NCBI GenBank assembly: GCA_900539655.1
Contig: UQCR01000091.1
Coordinates: forward strand, 1-27,984
DNA: 27,984 nt
Reading direction: 5' to 3'
Origin: an uncultured Robinsoniella sp.
Lineage (GTDB): Bacteria; Bacillota; Clostridia; Lachnospirales; Lachnospiraceae
Below are positions 7,181 through 15,737 of the stretch, piece by piece (within the stretch, counting starts at the first letter, position 1; each line of letters opens with the position of its first letter). Position numbers and translations under genes: made by a program. The notes below the pieces were generated by a model that was not told where the DNA came from, made no database searches, and saw nothing but the letters and a program-made list of their open reading frames with translations.

Positions 7181-7771
7181 ATGAACAGATTAGAAGCTCA
7201 GATGAATTTTATCATGGAAGTGGACAAATTAAAACAGATCACGAGGCAAAGTTATATTTCGGATGGAAGCAGGCACGAAAATGATACGGAGCACTCCTGG
7301 CATTTGGCTATGATGTGTGCCATCTTAAGTGAACATGCCAATGAAGAAATTGATGTCTTGAAAACAATTACCATGGTATTAATTCATGATATTGTAGAAA
7401 TAGATGCCGGTGACACTTACGCATACGATGAAAAGGGAAACGAGAGCAAGCGTGAGCGTGAGGTGAAAGCAGCAGACCGGATTTTCAATCTGCTTCCAAA
7501 GGATCAGGCAGCTTATATGAGGGAGTTGTGGGAAGAGTTTGAACTGGCGGAGACGCCGGAAGCAAAATTCGCCCTGACTTTGGATAAAGTTCAGCCGGTA
7601 ATGTTAAATGATGCATCAAAAGGCAAGGCATGGAGAGAACATGAAGTAAGAGAAAAGCAGATCATGGAGCGCAATAAGGATACTCACAGAGGTTCTGAGG
7701 CAATCTGGGAATTCTGCGAAGAAATCATAGACCGGAATATTGCAAATGGAAATATTAAGGCTGGACAATAA
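7181..7771 (+). CDS. HD-domain phosphohydrolase (YfbR/HDDC2-like)
   Basis: The 196-residue protein is one HD domain. The metal ligands are visible as His38 in NDTEHSWH, the His69-Asp70 doublet in LIHDIVEIDAGD and Asp135 in TLDKVQPV. This pattern is typical of the YfbR/HDDC2 group, which includes 5'-deoxynucleotidases that act on dNMPs. A nucleotide phosphohydrolase fits its place in a pyrE operon, but substrate is inference. The ribosome binding site is weak (TAGGAAAGTAGG just upstream), so it may be expressed mainly by coupling to the gene that ends at 7171. Confidence 0.85.
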   Translation: MNRLEAQMNFIMEVDKLKQITRQSYISDGSRHENDTEHSWHLAMMCAILSEHANEEIDVLKTITMVLIHDIVEIDAGDTYAYDEKGNESKREREVKAADRIFNLLPKDQAAYMRELWEEFELAETPEAKFALTLDKVQPVMLNDASKGKAWREHEVREKQIMERNKDTHRGSEAIWEFCEEIIDRNIANGNIKAGQ

Positions 7772-7815
7772 ATATATCCGGCCTGAAATGCAGTAATGGA
7801 GTAAAGGAGGATGTT

Positions 7816-9876
7816 ATGGATCTGGAAGAAGAGAAAATTTATCAGGAGCGTTATGATCTTTCCATGGAGCGTATCGCCAAAATTGCAGAAGAAGAAACAG
7901 TAGCGGCGCCCTTTGTTGATTATTTTCAAAAAATGGCGTCTTTTATCATGGAAATGAAAAGCCTGTTTGAAAAAGTACGCAGCAAAGAACTGGATGGATA
8001 CAGCTGCGAACAGTGGGAAGAATTGAATCATTCCTTATATAAAGATATACTTCCGGAAAATTACGCCAACAGCTATGGGAATCCTGAATATGCGGTAAGT
8101 AAGCTGGGAGAAATTCATGGCAGGATATTAAGCTTTCTCTACACAGAACTCCGGGGATTAATTGCGTTTGCATTTGAAGGCAGAATGTGGGACATGGTAA
8201 TTATCTGCGAAGTATTTATTGAAACCTATAATTGTTTCGAGGAAGAAGAACTGCCTGTTTACAAGAAAATCCAACAGGTTCTTTACTGGTTTATCAGTGA
8301 TTACAGTGATTTGACTGTAACCAGAAGAATACAGGAATCCGTTGACCCGGATCTGGATTTTGCAGTGCGGATTATTATGAATGAAGATTTATCAGATCTT
8401 CGTTATCTCTATAAGTTTGGTGAGTATATCACAGAAAATGAGAGAAAAACAGCAGCTTATTTAAATTCCCTGGATCAGAAAACCATTGATCTAATGGCAT
8501 CCACTTATACAGAAGGATACCGAATTGGATTTGAGAAAGCGAAAATTGACCTTTCTGCAAAAGAAACCGTAAATATTCGTTACAATCTGGGATTTGAAAG
8601 AATGATTCGTGCCGCTATTAAAAATTTTGAAAAAATGGGTCTTCGTCCTGTGATCTACCGTGCGGCGGTGAACAGCATTAATAAACGCCAGCAGATACGG
8701 ATTGGTTACTATGGGGCAATTCCAAATAAACAGTTTGATTACGATCACAGATCGGATAATGCAATATATCTGGATAAACCATTCGTAGAGCGGAAATTAG
8801 GTGTTCTTCGCACCGCCTATGAAAAGTTTAAAGATCTGGCAAACCGGCATGCAGGACCTGCCTGCGTCGAAATATTCGGAGAACAGCCATTTAAACCGGA
8901 AAATAAGGCAGCAGCCTACCATTTATCCGATAAACAGGAAAAGCTTACTGTATTCTACAGTAATGAGTCCGCCCAGATCACAAACCGTTATATAAAAGGT
9001 GATGAGCGCAGCTTCACTATTATAGCATTTCCAATACCGGAGATCGGTGAACAGTTCGAAGAAATATTCCAGGAAGTCATTAAAGTGAATACTCTGGACT
9101 ATCAATTATATGAAAGAATACAGCAGACGATAATTGAAGCGCTGGATCAGGGAAGTTATGTGCACATACTGGGGCAGGGAGAAAATCATACAGATTTAGC
9201 TGTCCGGCTGCATGAGCTTGCAGATCCTGGGGCACAGACAAATTTCGAGAACTGCGTGGCAGATGTCAACATACCGGTGGGGGAAGTATTCACATCACCT
9301 AAACTCGCAGGAACATCCGGAGTCCTGCATGTAAAAGAAGTTTATCTGGGCGAACTTCAGTTTGTAGATTTATCCATTACATTTGAAAATGGGATGATCA
9401 AAGAATACACTTGCAGTAATTTTGAAAACGAAGAAGATAATAAACGGTACATTTTAGAGAATGTATTGTATCATCATGAATCACTGCCCATGGGTGAATT
9501 TGCTATTGGAACCAACACAACTGCCTACGCGGTTGCAAAAAAATATAAGATAGCGGATAAACTTCCAATTCTCATAGCAGAAAAAATGGGACCTCATTTT
9601 GCAGTGGGTGACACCTGTTATAGTTGGTCGGAAGAGACCACGGTCCATAATCCGGACGGCAGGGAGGTTATTGCAAAAGATAATGAAGTCTCAATATTAC
9701 GAAAAGAAGATATTGGAAAAGCTTATATGGGCTGCCATACAGATATCACCATACCATATGATGAATTGCAGTTGATTGAGGTAGTGAAGCAGGACGGTAC
9801 CAAAACAGCAATTATTCAGGATGGAAAATTTGTATTGAACGGTACCGAGGAATTAAATGAAGCTTTGTATGAATAA
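7816..9876 (+). CDS. M29-family aminopeptidase with a long N-terminal extension
   Basis: The C-terminal part (about 375-686) matches the M29 (AmpS/AmpT/PepS) metallo-aminopeptidases. The likely ligands are Glu490 in GEVFTSP, Glu561 in GEFAIGTN, His594 in GPHFAVGD, and His641 and Asp643 in CHTDI, with spacing close to that of known M29 enzymes. Known members have about 370-410 residues; this one has 686, so some 300 N-terminal residues are extra. That part is helical and acidic and has no motif I recognise. The likely role is release of N-terminal amino acids from cytosolic peptides with a paired metal centre. The start at 7816 follows AAAGGAGGA (7804-7811). It is the last gene of the pyrE unit; no clear terminator follows. 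Confidence 0.88.
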   Translation: MDLEEEKIYQERYDLSMERIAKIAEEETVAAPFVDYFQKMASFIMEMKSLFEKVRSKELDGYSCEQWEELNHSLYKDILPENYANSYGNPEYAVSKLGEIHGRILSFLYTELRGLIAFAFEGRMWDMVIICEVFIETYNCFEEEELPVYKKIQQVLYWFISDYSDLTVTRRIQESVDPDLDFAVRIIMNEDLSDLRYLYKFGEYITENERKTAAYLNSLDQKTIDLMASTYTEGYRIGFEKAKIDLSAKETVNIRYNLGFERMIRAAIKNFEKMGLRPVIYRAAVNSINKRQQIRIGYYGAIPNKQFDYDHRSDNAIYLDKPFVERKLGVLRTAYEKFKDLANRHAGPACVEIFGEQPFKPENKAAAYHLSDKQEKLTVFYSNESAQITNRYIKGDERSFTIIAFPIPEIGEQFEEIFQEVIKVNTLDYQLYERIQQTIIEALDQGSYVHILGQGENHTDLAVRLHELADPGAQTNFENCVADVNIPVGEVFTSPKLAGTSGVLHVKEVYLGELQFVDLSITFENGMIKEYTCSNFENEEDNKRYILENVLYHHESLPMGEFAIGTNTTAYAVAKKYKIADKLPILIAEKMGPHFAVGDTCYSWSEETTVHNPDGREVIAKDNEVSILRKEDIGKAYMGCHTDITIPYDELQLIEVVKQDGTKTAIIQDGKFVLNGTEELNEALYE

Positions 9877-10443
9877 AGGTTAGTATAATTATGGGAAAGT
9901 GTTCTCGTTTAAATATTTCTATAGCGAATTGTATTTAAGAACTTTCATGTAAAAGTAATGAAATTTTATATTGATTTAGTAATGAAATTTGATTGCAGAT
10001 AAGGGGCAGGCGGTATATAGACAGAGCTATTGTTCCATATCTGCAGTCATTTTTACGTTTAAGAAGGTTGTAAAGAAAATGGTTTAGAGCGGGTATTACG
10101 TGTAATGTAAGGGTTAAAGGTTAAAATATAAATAATATGAGAAGTCAAAAAAAATAGTTGACTTTACAATCAGTATTTGCTATTATGTTTATATCTTAAG
10201 TAGTTCTGGCAATTCAGCCAATTATTCACATATAAATAAATACATATGGTATGCAGCATAATTTAGAAATTGTGTCTTTTTATAAGGAAATACTGAGGGA
10301 AGACCTGAGTCTGTTGAAATCAAATCTGTCAATCTGCACATCTTTTTCAAAAACAGAAGCGTACATTTTGGTACCTATAATTTTGAAGGCTCCGTCCTGA
10401 ATATTGCTTTCCTGAGAAAGAGGCACTTAGAAGCGGAGGGAAA
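9877..10443. other. 567-bp intergenic region before the Rpn-family gene
   Basis: No convincing gene is present. The 13 bp AGTAATGAAATTT occur twice 24 bp apart (9954-9966 and 9978-9990). TGCAGATA (9994-10001) and TATCTGCA (10038-10045) form a distant inverted repeat. A strong promoter lies at 10158-10186. After it a leader of about 250 nt contains a 49-codon open frame (10251-10400) with no ribosome binding site, which I do not call as a gene. No terminator is seen for the preceding operon. Confidence 0.7.
10158..10186 (+). promoter_or_regulatory. Strong sigma-A promoter of the Rpn-family gene
   Basis: TTGACT (10158-10163), a 17-bp spacer and TATTAT (10181-10186). An inverted repeat AAGTCAA/TTGACTT (about 10142-10148 and 10158-10164) overlaps the -35 box and could be an operator. 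The predicted start near 10193 leaves a leader of about 250 nt. Confidence 0.7.
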
Positions 10444-11376
10444 ATGGAGTATAGGAAACAAAGAGCAGAGGGGTGTGTTCATAGAAGTGTGATGCTTCCC
10501 ACAGTAGATTTTTGCTTTAAAGAGCTAATGTTAAATGAAAGAGTCCGCAAAAGCTTTATATCAGCACTATTGGGAAAAACGCCAGAAGAAATCAAGGAAA
10601 TTAAACTTCTTCCTACTATATTAAGGAAAGAGTATAAAGATGATAAAATTGGTATTTTAGATGTTCGGGTTATTTTTAATAATGATGCGCAGATTGATAT
10701 CGAAATGCAGGTTGGTCCATTTGATTTTTGGGCAGAGCGAACGGTTTTTTATCTTTGCAGAATGTATACGGAACAAATCAAAGAAGGAGATTCTTACGGA
10801 ACCCTAATGAAGTGTATCCATATTGGGATACTGGACTTTAAATTATTTGATGAAATGGAGAATTTCTATTCCTCTTTTCATTTGAGGGAGGACACCAGTG
10901 GATGCTTATATACGGATCAGTTAGAATTTCATATATTGGAATTGCCTAAGATACGGGAGAGAGTTTATCCGGATAGTTTGATTTATCAATGGGCTAAGTT
11001 TTTAAGTGGAAAAAGCGAGGAGGATTTTAAAGAAATGGCTGAAAAAAATGAAGATATCAATGAAGCTTATGAAATATTAATGCATATGAGTAAGGACGAA
11101 AAGAAACGTATGGAATACGAGGCGCGGGAAAAAGCGCTGAGAGATTACAACCATCAGATGTACTGGGCCGAAAAACGAGGCCTGGAACGAGGAATGCAAC
11201 GAGGAATGCAACGTGGTGTGAATGAAGGGAAAAAGGAAATGGCACTAAAATTACTGAAAGAAAATATTTTAGTAGACCTGATTGCGCTGGCAGCAGGCGT
11301 GTCCACTGAACAAGTGGAAATATGGGAAAAAGAGAATTTGTCAATGCACCACGCCAGTACAGCATTTCGCAAATAA
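10444..11376 (+). CDS. Rpn-family recombination-promoting nuclease / PD-(D/E)XK putative transposase
   Basis: The 310-residue protein matches the Rpn family (PD-(D/E)XK nuclease superfamily). The N-terminal part has the family pattern PTVDFCFKELM (19-29), and the nuclease core shows Asp73 in GILDV and Glu87-x-Gln89 in DIEMQ. The C-terminus is a charged helical region with the in-phase repeat RGMQRGMQRG, from a 12-bp DNA repeat near 11188-11220, a region often variable in this family. Rpn proteins of E. coli promote RecA-independent recombination and some relatives are reported as toxins or phage defences; the role here is unknown. The start is uncertain: the ribosome binding site GGAGGG (10435-10440) is only 3 nt from the ATG; a later ATG at 10492 is possible. 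It converges on the AraC gene with 21 bp between. Confidence 0.87.
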   Translation: MEYRKQRAEGCVHRSVMLPTVDFCFKELMLNERVRKSFISALLGKTPEEIKEIKLLPTILRKEYKDDKIGILDVRVIFNNDAQIDIEMQVGPFDFWAERTVFYLCRMYTEQIKEGDSYGTLMKCIHIGILDFKLFDEMENFYSSFHLREDTSGCLYTDQLEFHILELPKIRERVYPDSLIYQWAKFLSGKSEEDFKEMAEKNEDINEAYEILMHMSKDEKKRMEYEAREKALRDYNHQMYWAEKRGLERGMQRGMQRGVNEGKKEMALKLLKENILVDLIALAAGVSTEQVEIWEKENLSMHHASTAFRK

Positions 11377-11397
11377 TCAAACCATACACTTCGATTA

Positions 11398-12288
11398 TCA
11401 GCAGGATTTCTCCTTTCGGTATTCCGTCGGAGAAATACCCATTTGTTTTTTAAATATCTTGGTGAAGTAACAGGGATTAGAAAATCCCGTCATGCCCGAT
11501 ACTTCTGTCACTGTATGATCTGTTTCCAAAAGGAGAGGCAGACTTTGTTCAATGCGATAGGAGAGCAGGTAATCAAAAAGTGATGCATTCATATGTTTTT
11601 TAAAAAAGCGGCAGCATTCACTTCTGCATAAGCCTGCGGAGGAGGCTATATTTTCCAGTGTAATTTTTTCTGTATAGTGGCTGTGAATAAAGGAAAGTAT
11701 AGATTTCAGACGTTCTATATTTTTCACTTGAGAGGATGCATTACTGTCTGGAGCGGGGCTATGATGTTCGCATATAAGAATCCAGATATGATACAAAAGC
11801 ATCTGCATACGCATTTCCCAGACTGGGGGCTTATCACAGCTAAGCTGGTACAGGGAAGAGAGGATATCCAGTATTTCGGCGTGCCATGGCACACTACGGG
11901 TAAAATGCAGTGAAGACAAACGGGAATCCTTCAAGATAGTTTCCACATACTTTTCGTTAATCAGACTGGAATCATAACCGTAAAGTGCCCGTGGATGAAA
12001 AGTAGTAGAGATATAAGTACAGTCAGATGCATTATGCATATGACCCGTGTGCAGTGTATTGCCATTGCCGAACAGACCTTCCCCTTCTTTGATGTGGTGG
12101 AGTGTTTCATTGATCTGGTAATCCATTTCTCCTTTTAAAACAAGGGTCATTTCAATTTCCGGATGCCAGTGCCAGAGAAAAGAACCGCTTTCATATTGGG
12201 AAAGAACTTCAAAACTAACATAGACTGGAAAATTGTAGTTGCCGTGAAGTTTTAATTCTCTTTGGTCTGTATTAATAGCAATCTGCAT
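11398..12288 (-). CDS. AraC-family transcriptional regulator
   Basis: The 296-residue protein has an N-terminal cupin sensor domain (about 20-150), with the His-rich WHWHPEIE at 39-46 where AraC-type sensors often hold the effector. At the C-terminus (about 195-296) is the double helix-turn-helix DNA-binding domain, with ENIASSAGLCRSECCRFFKKH as first helix pair and the family signature around GFSNPCYFTKIFKKQMGISP. On the reverse strand GAAAGGA precedes the ATG at 12288. It is divergent from galK with a shared gap of about 240 bp, so it may control galK or sugar uptake; effector and targets are inference. Confidence 0.93.
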   Translation of the reverse strand: MQIAINTDQRELKLHGNYNFPVYVSFEVLSQYESGSFLWHWHPEIEMTLVLKGEMDYQINETLHHIKEGEGLFGNGNTLHTGHMHNASDCTYISTTFHPRALYGYDSSLINEKYVETILKDSRLSSLHFTRSVPWHAEILDILSSLYQLSCDKPPVWEMRMQMLLYHIWILICEHHSPAPDSNASSQVKNIERLKSILSFIHSHYTEKITLENIASSAGLCRSECCRFFKKHMNASLFDYLLSYRIEQSLPLLLETDHTVTEVSGMTGFSNPCYFTKIFKKQMGISPTEYRKEKSC

Positions 12289-12369
12289 AATCTAAATTCC
12301 TTTCTCCGCCATGAGGGTAAAAGCTGCGTTTCATCTTACATAATTGCATTTTCCTTTACAAGTCCCCAG

Positions 12370-12398
12370 TTATAAAGGAAATTCAATTAAAATCTCAA
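12370..12398 (-). promoter_or_regulatory. Candidate promoter of the AraC gene
   Basis: On the reverse strand TTGAGA (12398-12393), a 17-bp spacer and TTATAA (12375-12370). The -10 is imperfect; TATAAC one base further is an alternative. Confidence 0.4.
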
Positions 12399-12405
12399 TA
12401 TTGTT

Positions 12406-12427
12406 ATATAATTGGAAAATATAATTG
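12406..12427. promoter_or_regulatory. Direct repeat in the araC-galK shared promoter region
   Basis: ATATAATTG occurs at 12406-12414 and 12419-12427, 13 bp apart, between the two divergent promoters. AraC-family proteins often bind direct repeats, so this is a candidate binding site. A/T-rich DNA also produces such repeats by chance. Confidence 0.3.
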
Positions 12428-12438
12428 TTGTATTTATC

Positions 12439-12467
12439 TTGAATGCTCATTATAATCATAGTATAAA
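12439..12467 (+). promoter_or_regulatory. Promoter of galK
   Basis: TTGAAT (12439-12444), 17 bp, TATAAA (12462-12467). The start of transcription near 12475 gives a leader of about 50 nt. Confidence 0.65.
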
Positions 12468-12527
12468 AGAAGTCTGGACAAAGGTCAACAGAAAATATAT
12501 GAATTGATTAGAAGGGATGAAACAGCG

Positions 12528-13820
12528 ATGAAATTAGAAAATGTATCTTCATTATTAGAAAGTAAGTGTTCAAAAATTTTATTAAAAGATTTATATGGAG
12601 AAGATAAGATTGCGGAGAATGCAGCTAGATACCAGCATGTAGCTGAAAAATTTGCAGAGGAATTCAAGAATGAGGAATTCGAGCTTTTTTCTGCACCGGG
12701 AAGAACAGAAATAGGTGGAAATCATACAGATCATAACCATGGAAAAGTTCTGGCGGGTAGTATTCAGTTAGACTGTGTTGCAGCGGCAAGTAAAAATAAC
12801 AGCAATATAGTTAACATTATCAGTGAAACCTATGATCAGCATTTACAGATCAGTTTAGACGATCTGGAGCCTTCGGAGGCACATGCAGGAACACCGGATT
12901 TATTAAAGGGAATTTTAAAAGGTTTCGTAGAGGAAGGTTATGCTATCGGTGGTTTCGATGCTTATGTTACGACCAATGTAATCGGAGCCGCAGGGGTGAG
13001 TTCTTCTGCATCGTTTGAAATGTTAATCTGCAGTATGGTAGATTATTTCTTTAATGATTTGAAATTAAACACTGTTGCGTATGCCAAAATTGGTAAGTAT
13101 TCCGAAAATAAATACTGGAACAAGCAGTCAGGACTTTTAGACCAGATGGCATGTGCCTGTGGGGGAATCGTTGCAATGGATTTTAAAAATCCCGACCAGC
13201 CGGTAATTGAAAAAATTGATTTTAGTTTTGACAGTATTAACTATGACTTAATTATTGTAAATACAGGAAAAGGACATGCTGACTTAAGTGCAGAATATTC
13301 GTCTGTTCCAATAGAAATGAAAAAAGCAGCAGCGTTCTTTGGAAAAGAAACCTTGTCAGAAGTGTCTCTGGAAGAATTTTTAGAGAATGTCACAGAGGTC
13401 CGCAAGAGTGCGGGAGACCGTGCGGTTATGCGTGCACTGCATTTCTTTACGGAAAACCAGAGGGTGGATGCCCAGGTGGCAGCATTGAAAAACCAGCAAT
13501 ACGATGAATTTTTAAGATTAATTACGGCATCTGGCAATTCCTCCTGGAAATGGCTTCAGAACTGCTATTCTATAGAAAATTATGATGAGCAGTCGGTGAC
13601 AGTTGCTCTGGCACTGACAGAGCTGTTCCTGGATCGTATTCAGGGCGGGGCATGCCGCGTACATGGAGGCGGTTTTGCAGGAGTTATACTTACATTGCTT
13701 CCTAAAGAATATACAGCAGAGTATGAAAAGTATATGGAAGAGAAGCTGGGAGAAGGCTGTGTATATGTAATGAATATCAGAAAATATGGTGCTATACACA
13801 TGGATTTAAATGAACAATAA
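12528..13820 (+). CDS. galK: Galactokinase GalK
   Basis: GalK phosphorylates galactose to galactose-1-phosphate, the first step of the Leloir pathway. The 430-residue GHMP kinase has the galactokinase signature GRTEIGGNHTDHNHG at 58-72, the ATP-binding GAAGVSSSASFEM at 153-165, and the C-terminal motif CRVHGGGFAGV near 378-388. The ATG at 12528 has GAAGGGA (12511-12517) upstream; an in-frame TTG at 12504 would put this site inside the gene. galT and galE are not present, so the gene stands alone. The divergent AraC regulator suggests control by a sugar. Confidence 0.93.
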   Translation: MKLENVSSLLESKCSKILLKDLYGEDKIAENAARYQHVAEKFAEEFKNEEFELFSAPGRTEIGGNHTDHNHGKVLAGSIQLDCVAAASKNNSNIVNIISETYDQHLQISLDDLEPSEAHAGTPDLLKGILKGFVEEGYAIGGFDAYVTTNVIGAAGVSSSASFEMLICSMVDYFFNDLKLNTVAYAKIGKYSENKYWNKQSGLLDQMACACGGIVAMDFKNPDQPVIEKIDFSFDSINYDLIIVNTGKGHADLSAEYSSVPIEMKKAAAFFGKETLSEVSLEEFLENVTEVRKSAGDRAVMRALHFFTENQRVDAQVAALKNQQYDEFLRLITASGNSSWKWLQNCYSIENYDEQSVTVALALTELFLDRIQGGACRVHGGGFAGVILTLLPKEYTAEYEKYMEEKLGEGCVYVMNIRKYGAIHMDLNEQ

Positions 13821-13950
13821 AGAGCGTATGGCTTACAGGAAATATTGACATGTAATTAATCTGCTCAGAAGTATGTCGCATATTTGCATAGAGCGATATT
13901 CAGACGGTGACAGGAATTAGGAATAACATGAATGTACGAAAAAGGACAGA

Positions 13951-14000
13951 TTGGCGGGGAAAATTCTTTAAGAATGTACCCACCGGAATGTTCTTTTTCT
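13951..14000 (+). terminator. Possible terminator after galK
   Basis: GGCGGG (13953-13958) nearly pairs with CCCACC, around a perfect ATTCTT-T-AAGAAT hairpin (13963-13975). An alternative AAGAA/TTCTT stem ends in TTTTT at about 13993-13998. It lies 130 bp after galK, which is far, so the assignment is tentative. The rest of 13821-14040 shows no gene. Confidence 0.35.
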
Positions 14001-14040
14001 ATATAAAGGGAGCAATTCCAAAAATGATTTTGCGATTTTG

Positions 14041-14069
14041 TTGACAATGTTCCAAACTCTTAGTAGAAT
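14041..14069 (+). promoter_or_regulatory. Promoter of the purine cluster
   Basis: A perfect TTGACA (14041-14046), 17-bp spacer and TAGAAT (14064-14069). Downstream, TCGATAAA is repeated exactly at 14083-14090 and 14104-14111, 21 bp (two helical turns) apart, in the leader of about 50 nt. I see no purine riboswitch between the promoter and purE. Confidence 0.8.
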
Positions 14070-14125
14070 AAAAGCGAAGCATTCGATAAACAATTAAAAA
14101 CAATCGATAAAAGGAGATATGTACA

Positions 14126-14629
14126 ATGGCAAAAGTAGGAATTGTAATGGGAAGCGACTCAGATATGCCGGTAATGGCTAAGGCAGCTGATATTTTAGAC
14201 AAATTAGGTGTAGAATATGAAATAAATATCCTTTCAGCTCACAGAGAGCCAGATGTATTTTTCGAATATGCAAAATCTGCTGAAGAAAAAGGTTGGAAAG
14301 TTATTATTGCAGGAGCGGGCATGGCAGCTCATCTGCCAGGTATGTGCGCAGCTATTTTCCCAATGCCTGTTATTGGTATCCCAATGCATACATCCTCACT
14401 TGGAGGAAGAGATTCACTTTACTCCATCGTACAGATGCCATCCGGAATCCCAGTTGCTACTGTAGCAATTAACGGAGGAGCGAATGCGGGAATTTTAGCA
14501 GCAAAGATTCTTGCCACATCCGACGAAGATTTATTAGGAAGATTAAAAGCATACTCAGCTGAATTAAAGGAGCAGGTTATGGCTAAAGATGCAAAATTAC
14601 AGGAAGTTGGTTACAAAGAATATAAATAA
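14126..14629 (+). CDS. purE: PurE, N5-carboxyaminoimidazole ribonucleotide mutase (class I type)
   Basis: PurE moves the carboxylate of N5-CAIR to make CAIR in purine synthesis. The 167-residue protein has the nucleotide-binding GSDSD (9-13), catalytic His39 in SAHREP (37-42) and the AGAGMAAHLPGM loop near 66-77. These match class I, which normally works with PurK; no purK is in the window. Position 41 is Glu where many class I enzymes have Thr. The ribosome binding site is AAAAGGAGA just before 14118. First gene of the pur unit, behind the promoter at 14041. Confidence 0.95.
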   Translation: MAKVGIVMGSDSDMPVMAKAADILDKLGVEYEINILSAHREPDVFFEYAKSAEEKGWKVIIAGAGMAAHLPGMCAAIFPMPVIGIPMHTSSLGGRDSLYSIVQMPSGIPVATVAINGGANAGILAAKILATSDEDLLGRLKAYSAELKEQVMAKDAKLQEVGYKEYK

Positions 14630-14711
14630 CCATAGTTTTGTAATTAGACAATCACAACAAATTCACAATTTAAGAGTATAATAGAAAAACCACTTTAGGA
14701 GGAAAACAATA

Positions 14712-15737
14712 ATGGATTACAAGAAAGCAGGCGTTGATATAGAAGCGGGATACAAGTCCGTAGAACTTATGAAGGAACATATTAAGAAAACTATGAGACC
14801 GGAGGTTCTTACCAATATCGGCGGATTTTCAGGTGCGTTTTCCATGAGTGCATTTAAAAATATGGAGAAGCCTACGTTGGTGTCAGGAACAGATGGTGTC
14901 GGCACAAAGCTGAAGCTGGCATTTATTCTGGACAGACATGATACGGTAGGGATTGACTGCGTTGCTATGTGTGTGAATGATATTGCGTGTGCAGGCGGAG
15001 AACCATTATTTTTCCTGGACTATATCGCATGTGGTAAAAATGTACCGGAAAAGATTGCGACAATTGTAAGTGGCGTGGCAAACGGATGTGAACAGTCTAA
15101 TGCAGCATTAATCGGTGGTGAAACAGCAGAAATGCCAGGTTTTTATCCGGAAGATGAATATGATCTTGCAGGTTTTGCAGTAGGAGTAGTTGATGAGAAA
15201 GACCTGATTACCGGAAAAGAATTAAAATCAGGTGATGTTCTGATTGGTATTGCATCATCAGGTGTACATAGCAATGGTTTTTCACTGGTACGTAAAGTAT
15301 TTAAAATGGAAAAAGATGTTCTGGAAACTTATCACGAAGAACTGGGAAAGACTCTGGGAGAAGCGCTTCTGGCACCTACTAAAATCTATGTAAAAGCACT
15401 TAGAAATGTAAAAGAGGCAGGGGTTACAATCAAGGGATGCAGCCATATTACAGGCGGTGGATTCTATGAAAATGTACCAAGAATGCTTCCTGACGGAGTT
15501 CGTGCCGTATTAAAGAAAGACAGCTATGAGGTACCGGCTATCTTTAAGATGCTGGCACGCGAAGGACAAATCGAAGAAGAAATGATGTACAATACCTATA
15601 ATATGGGACTTGGAATGATTGTAGCAGTAGATCCGGCAGATGTTGATGCGGCTGTAAAGGCAATTGAGGCATCAGGCGAAACAGCATACGTTGTAGGTCA
15701 GATAGAAGCAGGTGAAAAAGGAGTAACATTATGCTAA
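14712..15737 (+). CDS. purM: Phosphoribosylformylglycinamidine cyclo-ligase (AIR synthetase) PurM
   Basis: PurM closes the imidazole ring, turning FGAM and ATP into AIR. The length, 341 residues, is normal. Family marks are the Gly-rich GGFSGAF at 37-43, the SGTDGVGTKLK ATP-binding loop at 58-68, GGETAEMPGFY in the middle and HITGGGFYENVPR in the second half. The ribosome binding site AGGAGGAAAA lies directly upstream. A TATAAT at 14677-14682, with a poor -35, could give a second start of transcription, but the gene most likely belongs to the purE unit. It overlaps purN by 7 bp. Confidence 0.96.
   Translation: MDYKKAGVDIEAGYKSVELMKEHIKKTMRPEVLTNIGGFSGAFSMSAFKNMEKPTLVSGTDGVGTKLKLAFILDRHDTVGIDCVAMCVNDIACAGGEPLFFLDYIACGKNVPEKIATIVSGVANGCEQSNAALIGGETAEMPGFYPEDEYDLAGFAVGVVDEKDLITGKELKSGDVLIGIASSGVHSNGFSLVRKVFKMEKDVLETYHEELGKTLGEALLAPTKIYVKALRNVKEAGVTIKGCSHITGGGFYENVPRMLPDGVRAVLKKDSYEVPAIFKMLAREGQIEEEMMYNTYNMGLGMIVAVDPADVDAAVKAIEASGETAYVVGQIEAGEKGVTLC

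Noticed and set aside
10251..10400. 49-codon open frame in the leader of the Rpn-family gene
   Set aside because: There is no ribosome binding site before its ATG and no recognisable product; kept only as a note in the intergenic description.
13821..14125. Purine riboswitch before purE
   Set aside because: The promoter lies only about 50 nt before the start codon region, leaving no room, and the conserved aptamer core is not visible.
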